A stretch of DNA of 50,324 nt, from contig JAILPD010000047.1 of assembly GCA_024690445.1 (NCBI GenBank), forward strand, positions 1-50,324. The letters are read 5' to 3'. A program made the position numbers and the translations under genes. Under the pieces are notes generated by a model. That model did not search any database. It saw nothing but the letters and a program-made list of their open reading frames with translations, and was not told where the DNA came from. Shown here piece after piece: positions 1-7,762 of the stretch (the stretch's first letter is position 1; the number at the start of each line of letters is the position of its first letter). The stretch is from Acholeplasmatales bacterium (GTDB lineage: Bacteria > Bacillota_I > Bacilli_A > Acholeplasmatales > Anaeroplasmataceae).

Positions 1-1008
1 AATAGTACGAACCATTTGGCTTGTATATGAATTTTCATTATCATACCAAGAAACAACTTGTACTTGATAAGTATCTTCATCAATCTTAGTTACCATTGTT
101 TGAGTTGCATCAAATAATGAACCATATCTCATACCGATAACGTCAGATGAAACGATTGGGTCAGTGTTATAACCGAATGATTCAGAAGCTGCAGCCTTCA
201 TAGCAGCGTTAATACCATCAACTGTAACATCCTTACCCTTTACTACTGCAACTAAAATAGTTGTTGAACCTGTAGCTACTGGAACTCTTTGAGCAGAACC
301 AATTAACTTACCATTTAATTCAGGAATAACTAAACCGATTGCCTTAGCTGCACCAGTTGAGTTTGGAACGATGTTAGCAGCACCAGCTCTAGCACGTCTT
401 AAGTCACCCTTTCTGTGTGGACCATCAAGAATCATTTGGTCACCAGTGTAAGCATGAATTGTTGACATGATACCAGATTGAATTGGAGCATACTTGTTTA
501 ATGTGTCAGCCATAGGAGCTAAACAGTTAGTTGTACAAGATGCTGCAGAAATAATTTGGTCATCCTTAGTTAATGTCTTTTCATTTACTGAGTAAACAAT
601 AGTCTTTAAATCATTTCCAGCTGGAGCAGAAATAACTACCTTCTTAGCGCCGGCATTGATATGAGCCATTGCCTTTTCCTTCTTAGTGTAGAAACCAGTA
701 CATTCTAATACTACATCTACATCTAACTTACCCCAAGGTAAGTTGTTAGCGTCAGCTTGAGCATAGATAGTGATCTTCTTACCATCAACAACGATGTAAT
801 CCTCACCAGCTTCAACAGTGTGCTTGCCTTCGCCAATTTTTCCACAATAACCACCCTGTGCAGTGTCATACTTTAATAAGTTAGCTAACATTGCAGGTGC
901 AGTTAAATCGTTAATTGCTACTACTTCATAACCTTCAGCATCAAACATTTGTCTGAAAGCTAAACGGCCAATACGACCGAAACCATTAATTGCTACTTTA
1001 ACAGCCAT
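1..1008 (-). CDS. gapA: Glyceraldehyde-3-phosphate dehydrogenase, 3' end cut off
   Basis: Phosphorylating GAPDH of glycolysis: oxidises glyceraldehyde 3-phosphate with NAD and phosphate to 1,3-bisphosphoglycerate in the cytosol. The frame is open over 336 codons. It starts [15 protein letters not shown] (Rossmann NAD site), carries the catalytic SCTTNC motif near residue 155, and ends in the conserved SWYDNE segment. That segment lies roughly 15-25 residues from the C terminus in the family, so only a few residues lie beyond the window edge. The start is fixed by AGGAGG 8 bases upstream of the ATG. It lies downstream of nadK in the same direction but has its own consensus promoter and two LacI/CcpA-type operators in the 165-bp gap, so separate, carbon-responsive expression is likely. 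The usual gap-pgk linkage cannot be seen because the contig ends. Confidence 0.97.
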   Translation of the reverse strand, partial: MAVKVAINGFGRIGRLAFRQMFDAEGYEVVAINDLTAPAMLANLLKYDTAQGGYCGKIGEGKHTVEAGEDYIVVDGKKITIYAQADANNLPWGKLDVDVVLECTGFYTKKEKAMAHINAGAKKVVISAPAGNDLKTIVYSVNEKTLTKDDQIISAASCTTNCLAPMADTLNKYAPIQSGIMSTIHAYTGDQMILDGPHRKGDLRRARAGAANIVPNSTGAAKAIGLVIPELNGKLIGSAQRVPVATGSTTILVAVVKGKDVTVDGINAAMKAAASESFGYNTDPIVSSDVIGMRYGSLFDATQTMVTKIDEDTYQVQVVSWYDNENSYTSQMVRTI

Positions 1009-1053
1009 AATATATTAATCCTCCTAAAAAAAGTTGTTAAAACTCACAAATTC

Positions 1054-1082
1054 ATTATACAACTACATATGTTTAATATCAA
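1054..1082 (-). promoter_or_regulatory. gapA promoter (sigma-A type)
   Basis: On the minus strand TTGATA (1077-1082) and a perfect TATAAT (1054-1059) are separated by exactly 17 bp. The predicted transcript start near 1047 gives a leader of about 40 nt to the gapA ATG. This is one of the best promoter matches in the window, as expected for a strongly expressed glycolytic gene. Confidence 0.8.
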
Positions 1083-1116
1083 CAAAATTTAACCTTTGGT
1101 ATATTTTAATTTTTTA

Positions 1117-1130
1117 TGTAAACGTTATCA
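1117..1130. promoter_or_regulatory. cre-like operator upstream of gapA
   Basis: TGTAAACGTTATCA fits the classical catabolite-responsive element consensus TGWAANCGNTNWCA at every position. It lies about 35 bp upstream of the gapA -35 box, where bound CcpA often activates rather than represses in Bacillota. A CcpA gene is not in the window, so another LacI-family regulator is possible. Confidence 0.65.
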
Positions 1131-1150
1131 TTGCATATGTATGTAATTAT

Positions 1151-1172
1151 TTTCCGAAAACGTTATCGGAAA
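1151..1172. promoter_or_regulatory. Second LacI/CcpA-type palindrome beside the nadK stop
   Basis: TTTCCGAAAACGTTATCGGA followed by AA forms a 22-bp near-perfect palindrome around the same AACGTT core as the cre-like site at 1117-1130. The two centres are 38 bp apart. It abuts the nadK stop codon (1174-1176). No U-run follows on the minus strand, so it is more likely a protein operator than a terminator. Confidence 0.5.
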
Positions 1173-1173
1173 C

Positions 1174-1953
1174 TTATTCCTTAGATATAATGAATGTTCT
1201 ATTGATTCTTTTAATGAAACTTAATTGCTCATGGTAAGCCATTTTGATACTATTCTTTTTATAATCTATATTAATAGAATCAAAACTACTTAGTTTATAA
1301 GAAATATTATCAGCAGTAATAAAGATATCTTCTTCATTATTGCTAGCCTTTAATCTTATTTTTCTTTCATTAGAAAGAATCAAAGGTGATGATAATGTTC
1401 TATAGGCGTTAGAGTTAATTCCCGCTATTTCAGTCAATTGCATAACCTTTAATGATGTATCCACTACTGAACCATCTAATGATTTATTAAATGCAGTTGA
1501 ACCTGTAGGTGTTGATACAGCAAAGCCAGTTCCTCTAAATCTTTCAAAATATTCTTCATCAATATAAACATCTAATCTTAAAGTTCTAGGTGGACATACA
1601 ATAGTAAATTCATTTAAGGCGAATTCCTTATATTCCTTTCCATCTTTATCTTTAAATATAGCTTCTAATGAATCTAGATAATCAATCTTATATTCCTTAT
1701 TATTAATATCATTGATTAATGTATCTACTTCTTTTGCATCATAATTAGCATAAAAGCCTAAGTGACCTGTAAAAATACCAAATATAATTGCATATCTAAA
1801 CTGATGAATAGCCTTTAAGATTGTGCCATCTCCACCTATTGCGATTACAATATCAGGGTTTTCATCATTCCTATCTAATTTAATGTTCTTTTCGATATAA
1901 TCTTTTACTTCATTAGATTTTTTATCATCCTTTAATACGAATGTGTAACTCAT
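1174..1953 (-). CDS. nadK: NAD kinase
   Basis: Phosphorylates NAD to NADP with ATP or polyphosphate; a cytosolic enzyme. The 259-residue length fits the short Bacillota form (B. subtilis PpnKA is of similar size). Visible motifs are GGDGT at residues 40-44, GHLGF, an NE dipeptide followed by a beta-rich domain, and TPTGSTA, together the standard NAD-kinase signature. The start is supported by AGGAGG 6-8 bases upstream (AAGGAGGTGCCATT-ATG). It is divergent from a CYTH gene; in B. subtilis the homologues yjbK (CYTH) and yjbN (nadK) also lie in one cluster with the small ppGpp synthetase, which is absent here. It supplies NADP from the NAD made by the operon at 19.7-26.3 kb. Confidence 0.95.
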   Translation of the reverse strand: MSYTFVLKDDKKSNEVKDYIEKNIKLDRNDENPDIVIAIGGDGTILKAIHQFRYAIIFGIFTGHLGFYANYDAKEVDTLINDINNKEYKIDYLDSLEAIFKDKDGKEYKEFALNEFTIVCPPRTLRLDVYIDEEYFERFRGTGFAVSTPTGSTAFNKSLDGSVVDTSLKVMQLTEIAGINSNAYRTLSSPLILSNERKIRLKASNNEEDIFITADNISYKLSSFDSINIDYKKNSIKMAYHEQLSFIKRINRTFIISKE

Positions 1954-1998
1954 AATGGCACCTCCTTTTCAAACATCAGTCCTATTTTAACACAAGTA

Positions 1999-2027
1999 TT
2001 GATTTTTTAAAACAAATATTAGATAAT
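1999..2027 (+). promoter_or_regulatory. Promoter of the CYTH gene
   Basis: TTGATT (1999-2004), 17-bp spacer, GATAAT (2022-2027). The predicted start near 2034 is just upstream of the palindrome at 2039-2058, giving a leader of about 43 nt to the ATG chosen at 2077. Confidence 0.6.
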
Positions 2028-2038
2028 ATAAGGGAACA

Positions 2039-2058
2039 TTATGTAAGTGTTTACATAA
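2039..2058. promoter_or_regulatory. Perfect 8-4-8 palindrome in the CYTH leader
   Basis: TTATGTAA-GTGT-TTACATAA is a perfect inverted repeat immediately downstream of the predicted transcript start. The position suits a repressor operator, or a weak AT-rich hairpin at the RNA 5' end. The binding protein is not recognisable. Confidence 0.45.
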
Positions 2059-2076
2059 ATGTCTGAGGGAAAGATT

Positions 2077-2619
2077 ATGTATTTAAATAAGGAAATCGAA
2101 TTCAAGTCATTTATTTCAGAGGCTAAATACAATGAGCTTTTGGAAAAGTTTGGACTAGATAATAATGTATTTGCACAAACAAATCATTATTTTGATACTC
2201 CAGACACTAAATTACTAGAAGAAAAAACTGTTTTAAGAATTAGACAAAAGGGTAACAACTTCAAGATTACTAAGAAAACTAGAGCTGAAGTTGGTGCTGA
2301 TGAAACTCATATTCTAATCTCTAAGGAAAAGGCATTAGAATATTTAAAGAATGGTTTTGATGCTTCTATCATTGGGATTCCATATTATGTAAATAAGATT
2401 GCTGAATTAACTACTTATAGAGTTTCTACTCCTTACAAAAATGGTATTTTATTCTTTGATAAGAGTGAATATTATGGTAAGACAGATTACGAAATCGAAT
2501 ATGAAGTTGATGATGATAAAGTAGGTTATAATGATTTTTTAGGTTTCCTAAAGGAATTTGGTGTTGAATACAAAGAATCTATTAGAAAATCTAAGAGAGC
2601 TTACGATAATAGAAAATAA
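2077..2619 (+). CDS. CYTH-domain protein (YjbK-like triphosphatase/cyclase family)
   Basis: A 180-residue protein made of a single CYTH domain (CyaB-thiamine triphosphatase fold), whose members bind triphosphorylated substrates with divalent metal inside an eight-stranded tunnel. The defining ExExK motif is present at the N terminus (E6, E8, K10), followed by the basic strand VLRIRQKG and a late acidic strand YEIEYEV. The ATG at 2077 is preferred over one 18 bases upstream because GAGGGA lies 6 bases before it and the family begins right at ExExK. Bacterial members are often inorganic triphosphatases, but the substrate cannot be read from sequence. Divergent from nadK, echoing the yjbK-yjbN neighbourhood of Bacillus. 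Confidence 0.85.
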   Translation: MYLNKEIEFKSFISEAKYNELLEKFGLDNNVFAQTNHYFDTPDTKLLEEKTVLRIRQKGNNFKITKKTRAEVGADETHILISKEKALEYLKNGFDASIIGIPYYVNKIAELTTYRVSTPYKNGILFFDKSEYYGKTDYEIEYEVDDDKVGYNDFLGFLKEFGVEYKESIRKSKRAYDNRK

Positions 2620-2625
2620 ATTAAA

Positions 2626-2664
2626 AAGGTTAGATGTCAAAATTTCATCTAACCTTATTTTTTT
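2626..2664. terminator. Bidirectional terminator between CYTH and the opp-linked membrane gene
   Basis: AAGGTTAGATG (2626-2636), 9-nt loop, CATCTAACCTT (2646-2656), then A and seven T on the plus strand. On the minus strand the same stem is followed by TTTTTAATTT. It serves both convergent genes; the minus-strand gene stops inside the T-tract. Confidence 0.9.
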
Positions 2665-3001
2665 ATTCAAAAATCAAGAAATAAAATAAAGATTCTAATA
2701 AATTATACATAGCAGTAGAGAATAGTAATAGAATTGCATATCGATATCTTTTATATGAATCAGTCATTTTAAAATCACTATTAGTCATCTTATTTTTATA
2801 AAGTCTTCTAACTTTAAGCTGATACATAATAGTTATTACAAATAATTCTAGTAACGCAAAAACAACAATTACTGTTTCTAAAATAACCCTTCTATCAAAT
2901 GCGAATCTAAGTGGTATTCCTATTACTAATGGAATTAAAACTAAAATTAAAGCATATATAATTGTTTTAAATATGTACTTAGTTTTACTTTCATATCTCA
3001 T
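2663..3001 (-). CDS. Small integral membrane protein, unknown function
   Basis: Not recognised. The 112 residues hold about three hydrophobic segments (roughly residues 12-32, 40-62 and 88-110). A basic stretch, QLKVRRLYKNK, lies between the second and third, suggesting a cytoplasmic loop. It is the last gene of the opp transcription unit, 14 bp after oppF, and ends at the shared terminator. It is too short for an additional permease; an accessory membrane protein is possible but unsupported. Its hydrophobic pattern and operon spacing make it a credible gene. Confidence 0.7.
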   Translation of the reverse strand: MRYESKTKYIFKTIIYALILVLIPLVIGIPLRFAFDRRVILETVIVVFALLELFVITIMYQLKVRRLYKNKMTNSDFKMTDSYKRYRYAILLLFSTAMYNLLESLFYFLIFE

Positions 3002-3015
3002 TGCTATTCTCCGTT

Positions 3016-5661
3016 TTATTGATTATCTTTTTCTTTAGTTACCATTTCATTATAATCAACTAGATATTTAGAATCAATATCATTATTAGCCCATTTTTCT
3101 GCTAATTCTTGAGTAGCTAAAATATAATGATCTGGCTTAACCATAATCCAGCTAGACTTATCATAATTTAAGTCTGCCTTATTATATACTAGCTTCTTTC
3201 TTGAATCCTTACTATTTGGATCTGGTTGTGGAATTGCAGTTAATAATGCTCTAGTATATGGATGAATAGGGCTAGAATAGATTTCATCAGCCTTACCAAG
3301 TTCAACTATATGACCATTATGCATTACAGCAATTCTATCAGAAATATATCTAATGATAGATAAATCATGGGCAATGAATAAATATGTTAATTCATTTTCA
3401 TTTTGAAGCTTCTTTAATAGATTTAATACTTGAGCACGAATAGATACGTCTAATGCTGAAATAGGCTCATCGGCTAACACTAACTGAGGCTCAATTACAA
3501 GGGCACGAGCAATACCAATTCTTTGACGCTGACCACCTGAGAATTCATGTGGATAACGGGATAAATGCTCTGGTAATAGTCCTACAGATTTCATCATTCT
3601 AGATACTTTATCTAATCTTTCTTCTTTAGTCTTAAACATCTTAAAGTTGTATAAGCCTTCAGAAACGATATAATCGATATTAGCTCTTTCATTTAATGAA
3701 GCTGCTGGGTCTTGGAATATCATTTGGATATTCTTTTTATTTTGCTTAATTTCTGACTTAGTTTGTAAACCAGAAATTAACTTACCTCTAAAATAGATAG
3801 CACCATTTGTTAAATTATAAATACCTAAAATAGCTCTTGAAATAGTTGTTTTACCAGAACCTGATTCACCAACTAAGCCAAATGTTTCACCAACATAAAT
3901 ATCAAAATTTAATGAATTACATGCTTTTACTGTTCTTCTACCATTTTTAAAGAACATATCTGCCTTAACAACTGATAATAATACTTCCTTACCATTCTTA
4001 TCAACTGTTGGCCAATATTTAAGCATTCCTGTCTTTTTATCAACTGAATACTTATATATTTCTTTATTCTTATTTTCATCTAATTTAGATACTAAATCAT
4101 TAGGCAAAATAGCAGTTAATGCTTTTACAAATTCAAAAAATTTAGCACCATTTTTCTTTTGGGCAATATTTTTACCACCAAAATAAATAGCACCTCTAAT
4201 TTTAATGCCATTTGTAAAGATAGCATCTAATACCTTATCAAAATCTTCTGATTTAATATCATCATATTTTGTATCATTATTGATTACTAATGATAAGTCA
4301 TTAGATAATTCATATTTACCAAATTCACTTACAACATTTACTCTATCAAATCTAGCTAATACATTAGATTCTTTATCATAAGACTCATCACGCTGATTAA
4401 TTAAATCAATGTTATTTGGATAATATTTATCATAAATTGCAGTTAAATTTAATAAATCAAATCTATCTTCGATAGTGAAATTCTTATTAATTCTTAAGAA
4501 ATCTTCATTATCATCGATATAAATCTTATATGCCTTTTCAACAATATTCTTTCTAAATTCAATATCAGACTTACTTAAATCACCAGGTACTAACATACCA
4601 TCGAAATATAAAGCACCTGTCAATAATGATTTATCAGAATAAATACCTTGAATAATATTTAGCTTAATTCTATTTTCTTCAATATTTGGATCAAATGGCT
4701 CGTCTAAATATAAATCAAAGTTAGCATATTTTGGATCAACACCAATTAATGAAACATCGGCATCAATAACAGAGATTTTAATACTTCTTCCATCTTTATT
4801 CTTTCTTGGCCAATAAAGAGGATAGTTAGTTTCCTTTTGCTTACTAACATTTAGCAATAAGAAATCTCTTTGATCAACTGTGAAGTTTCTTCTAATAAAT
4901 GTCTTTTCAATATATGATTTAAACTTATCATTTAAATGATTAGGTAATAATGAACCCTTATAATAGAATCCTTCTACTAGCATATCTGAATCAAGCAATG
5001 ACTTAATTACTTCAATCTTCTTGCAGTCTTCTGGATTATTTAAATCAAAGATATCATCTGCAAAAATATCAAATGAAAACTTAATATCAGACTTAGATGC
5101 ATTACCAAGCTTTGTTACAGAAGCATTAACTGCAGAGAAAATAGCTTCATGATTCTTCTCATAGCTCTTTTGAGGCCAAAATGGTAGGTAACCACCATCC
5201 ATTTTATCGAAATAATCATACAGCATATTTCCATCTTCAATATGGAAATAGTTTTCCATGAACTTCTTTGTTAAGAACTTAGCAAATCTAGCTGTCATTT
5301 TACGAGTGTAAAATTGACCCTTAAAATATACACCACCATCAACAAATCTATTTGTTGAGAATAATGCACTTAAAAATTTAATCTTAGTTAAAGCTAATTC
5401 ATCATTCTTATTGAATGATTCATTATCTAAAATATCAAAAGTTCCCTCTTCCTCATCTAATAAGTCACCATTTAAGCTTCTAATTTTAGCCTTATAGAAT
5501 GATAATAATACAGTTTTACCTAAATTATTCTTTTGAGGAAGCATAGGTGGGAATCCATATTTATTAACCTTATATTCATTAATTAATTTTTCAACATCGG
5601 CAGTTGAATAATTCTTTAAATCCTCTTCAGTTAAAACTTTCTTTTCAGAAGTATTATTCAT
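3016..5661 (-). CDS. oppF: Oligopeptide ABC transporter ATPase OppF with four degenerate P-loop-segment repeats
   Basis: One of the two ATPases driving peptide import through OppBC. The working ATPase is C-terminal: Walker A GESGSGKTT at 598-606, Q-loop FQDP near 650, signature SGGQRQR at 708-714, Walker B VLADEP at 728-733, H-loop His at 765, then the Opp/Dpp C-terminal HPYTRALL segment. Before it lie about 560 residues, while ordinary OppF is near 310-330 in total. This part is built of four units that copy the start of the ATPase: FDILDNESF (75), FDIFADDIF (197), FDLYLDEPF (315) and a weaker LSLVINNDT (456), against FDIYVGETF (586) in the real domain. Each is followed 25 residues later by G-x-x-Y-F-x-G, but the P-loop is gone. 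The start at 5661 is chosen for AGGAGG 8 bases upstream; it overlaps the oppD end by 8 nt. Long OppF proteins are known in mycoplasmas. Confidence 0.93.
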   Translation of the reverse strand: MNNTSEKKVLTEEDLKNYSTADVEKLINEYKVNKYGFPPMLPQKNNLGKTVLLSFYKAKIRSLNGDLLDEEEGTFDILDNESFNKNDELALTKIKFLSALFSTNRFVDGGVYFKGQFYTRKMTARFAKFLTKKFMENYFHIEDGNMLYDYFDKMDGGYLPFWPQKSYEKNHEAIFSAVNASVTKLGNASKSDIKFSFDIFADDIFDLNNPEDCKKIEVIKSLLDSDMLVEGFYYKGSLLPNHLNDKFKSYIEKTFIRRNFTVDQRDFLLLNVSKQKETNYPLYWPRKNKDGRSIKISVIDADVSLIGVDPKYANFDLYLDEPFDPNIEENRIKLNIIQGIYSDKSLLTGALYFDGMLVPGDLSKSDIEFRKNIVEKAYKIYIDDNEDFLRINKNFTIEDRFDLLNLTAIYDKYYPNNIDLINQRDESYDKESNVLARFDRVNVVSEFGKYELSNDLSLVINNDTKYDDIKSEDFDKVLDAIFTNGIKIRGAIYFGGKNIAQKKNGAKFFEFVKALTAILPNDLVSKLDENKNKEIYKYSVDKKTGMLKYWPTVDKNGKEVLLSVVKADMFFKNGRRTVKACNSLNFDIYVGETFGLVGESGSGKTTISRAILGIYNLTNGAIYFRGKLISGLQTKSEIKQNKKNIQMIFQDPAASLNERANIDYIVSEGLYNFKMFKTKEERLDKVSRMMKSVGLLPEHLSRYPHEFSGGQRQRIGIARALVIEPQLVLADEPISALDVSIRAQVLNLLKKLQNENELTYLFIAHDLSIIRYISDRIAVMHNGHIVELGKADEIYSSPIHPYTRALLTAIPQPDPNSKDSRKKLVYNKADLNYDKSSWIMVKPDHYILATQELAEKWANNDIDSKYLVDYNEMVTKEKDNQ

Positions 5662-6763
5662 TATTGTCACCTCCTGAATAGATCTTAGATACACGTTCTG
5701 AAATTTGAGAAATAATTTCAGGACGCTCTACCTTTGGAGCTCTTGGGTCTAATAACCATGTTTTAGCATAGTGAGTATCACTAACCTTAAACATTGGTGG
5801 CTCTTGAACGAAATCTACTGCTAAAGCATATGGATTTCTTGGAGCGAAGGCATCACCCTTAATTTCATTAAATAAGCTTGGTGGTGTACCTGTAATTGAA
5901 TATAGGTTTTCACCCTTTTCACCTAACTGAGGTAAAGATGATAATAATGCCCATGTATATGGATGCTTAGGATCATAGAAAATATCCTTAGCAGTACCGT
6001 ATTCTACGATTTGACCACCATACATAACAGCAACTCTATCAGCAATTTCAGCAACTACACCAAGGTCATGTGTAATAAACATAATTGTAAATCCATACTC
6101 TTCCTTTAATTCCTTAATTAGATTTAAGATTTGAGCTTGGATTGTAACATCTAGGGCAGTAGTTGGCTCATCACAGATTAAAATATCTGGATTACATGCT
6201 AAAGCTATAGCGATAACAACTCTTTGTCTCATACCACCTGAATATTGGAATGGATAATCATTGTATCTAGATTCAGCATCCTTAATACCAACACGCTTTA
6301 ATAATTTAATAGCTTCTTCCTTAGCTTCTTCCTTAGAAAAACCTCTATGTAATCTGATTACTTCAGAAATTTGAGAGCCAATTCTTCTAAGTGGATTTAA
6401 TGAAGTCATCGGGTCTTGGAAAATTGTAGATATTCTCTTACCACGAATGTTTAACCATTCTTCATTGGTTTTAAACTTTGAAATATCTACGCCTGAATAC
6501 ATAATTTGTGAATTTTCATCAACGCTACCATTTTCCTCAAGCATACCAGTAAAACACTTTGTGAAAACTGATTTACCAGAACCTGATTCACCAACGATAG
6601 CGATTATTTCTCCCTTATAAATATCAAGGGAAACCTTTCTAATTGCAGTTAAAGTTCTACCTCTAACTTGGAATCTAACAACTAAATCCTTAACACTTGC
6701 AATTACTTCTCCATTTTTAACAGCATCTGTAGGATTTAGCTGAACATCAATCTTCTTGCTCAT
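5654..6763 (-). CDS. oppD: Oligopeptide ABC transporter ATPase OppD
   Basis: Partner ATPase of OppF, binding the cytoplasmic loops of OppB and OppC and hydrolysing ATP. The 369 residues carry Walker A GESGSGKS (58-65), a Q-loop IFQDPMTSLNP, signature YSGGMRQR, Walker B ILICDEPTTALD, an H-loop THDLG, and the oligopeptide-family C-terminal segment with HPYTWALL. It has normal length and no repeat insertions, unlike OppF. AGGAGG precedes the ATG by about 6 bases. It lies 12 bp after oppC and overlaps oppF, so translational coupling in one operon is likely. The family's C-terminal cysteine cluster that binds Fe-S in some OppD/DppD proteins is not seen. Confidence 0.96.
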   Translation of the reverse strand: MSKKIDVQLNPTDAVKNGEVIASVKDLVVRFQVRGRTLTAIRKVSLDIYKGEIIAIVGESGSGKSVFTKCFTGMLEENGSVDENSQIMYSGVDISKFKTNEEWLNIRGKRISTIFQDPMTSLNPLRRIGSQISEVIRLHRGFSKEEAKEEAIKLLKRVGIKDAESRYNDYPFQYSGGMRQRVVIAIALACNPDILICDEPTTALDVTIQAQILNLIKELKEEYGFTIMFITHDLGVVAEIADRVAVMYGGQIVEYGTAKDIFYDPKHPYTWALLSSLPQLGEKGENLYSITGTPPSLFNEIKGDAFAPRNPYALAVDFVQEPPMFKVSDTHYAKTWLLDPRAPKVERPEIISQISERVSKIYSGGDNNE

Positions 6764-6775
6764 ACAAACCTCCTA

Positions 6776-7753
6776 CTATCTGTGCTTCTTAGGGTCTAAC
6801 GCATCAGAAAGCGCAGTACCTAATAAGAAGAAAATGAATATAATAACTGCTAATAAGAAACCTGGTGCTAATAATTGCCATGGATATAAACTAAATTTGT
6901 TAATACCTAATTCCATTAATGCACCAATAGAAATATCATCATTTGTTAAACCTACACCGAAGTAACTTAATGATACTTCGCTTGAAATCATACCAGGTAA
7001 AACTAATGAGAATTCAGTAATAATTACACCTAAAATATAAGGTAAGTAATTTCTAAACATGATTCTTGAAGGTGGAGTAGCTAATGTCTTAGATGCAACA
7101 TTATACTCTCTATTATCAATAATTAATACTTGATTTCTTATTAATAATGCAATACCTAACCAACCAGTAATTACTAAAGACAATACTAATCTAACTTCAA
7201 CAGGAACATCTGGTAATGAAGTTCTAAATACTATTGCCATTAACATATAAATTAATAAGCTAGGAATGTTTGTAATCAAGTTATAAATTTCAATAAAGAT
7301 TCTATCTAATTTCTTAAAATAACCCCAAATTAAACCAACAAGAGTACCAATAACTAATACAATTATTGAAGAAATCATTGCTAAAATAAGGGATTTACCG
7401 GCCCCTTTAAATGAAGAAAAGAATAAATCTCTACCAATAACATCTGTTCCCCAAAAATGTTGACTAGATGGTGATAAGTTTTGATTTAATACATTAACTT
7501 CAAATGCATCTGCTGGAGCGAATAATGGAATAATAATAATTCCTAATAATAATATAGCAAATGTAACAAGCGCTATAATTGCAGATGGTTTTCTAATAAA
7601 AACTCTAAAAACTGATTTCCAATATGAATAAGGCTCAGCAGCTAAATGTTCTGACTCTTCTTCATTTAATTCAACTCTTACAAATAAATCATCCAATCCA
7701 TCACTTAAGGTAGATTGAATATTTTGATTTTCAATATTTAATGTATTTTCCAT
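6776..7753 (-). CDS. oppC: Oligopeptide ABC transporter permease OppC
   Basis: Inner permease subunit. The 325 residues have a soluble N-terminal region, a first membrane segment near 55-77, a periplasmic-type loop with FWGTDVIGRDLF (the classical OppC/DppC motif), and five further hydrophobic segments. The EAA-type cytoplasmic loop (ASKTLATPPSRIMFRNYLP) contacts the ATPases. The TATCTTAAATC spacing places it 9 bp after oppB. Together with OppB it forms the membrane channel. Length and topology are normal for the family. Confidence 0.95.
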   Translation of the reverse strand: MENTLNIENQNIQSTLSDGLDDLFVRVELNEEESEHLAAEPYSYWKSVFRVFIRKPSAIIALVTFAILLLGIIIIPLFAPADAFEVNVLNQNLSPSSQHFWGTDVIGRDLFFSSFKGAGKSLILAMISSIIVLVIGTLVGLIWGYFKKLDRIFIEIYNLITNIPSLLIYMLMAIVFRTSLPDVPVEVRLVLSLVITGWLGIALLIRNQVLIIDNREYNVASKTLATPPSRIMFRNYLPYILGVIITEFSLVLPGMISSEVSLSYFGVGLTNDDISIGALMELGINKFSLYPWQLLAPGFLLAVIIFIFFLLGTALSDALDPKKHR

Positions 7754-7762
7754 ATCTTAAAT

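Noticed and set aside
1151..1172. Palindrome after nadK as a terminator
   Set aside because: No run of T follows on the minus strand and the core matches the nearby cre-like site, so an operator is the better reading.
1034..1237. 67-codon plus-strand ORF over the gapA upstream region
   Set aside because: It overlaps the gapA promoter, both operators and the end of nadK, has no ribosome site and resembles no family.
3016..5661. The N-terminal half of OppF as a separate gene fused by error
   Set aside because: The region is made of degenerate copies of the ATPase itself, in one frame with no internal ribosome site, and large OppF proteins are known in Mollicutes.
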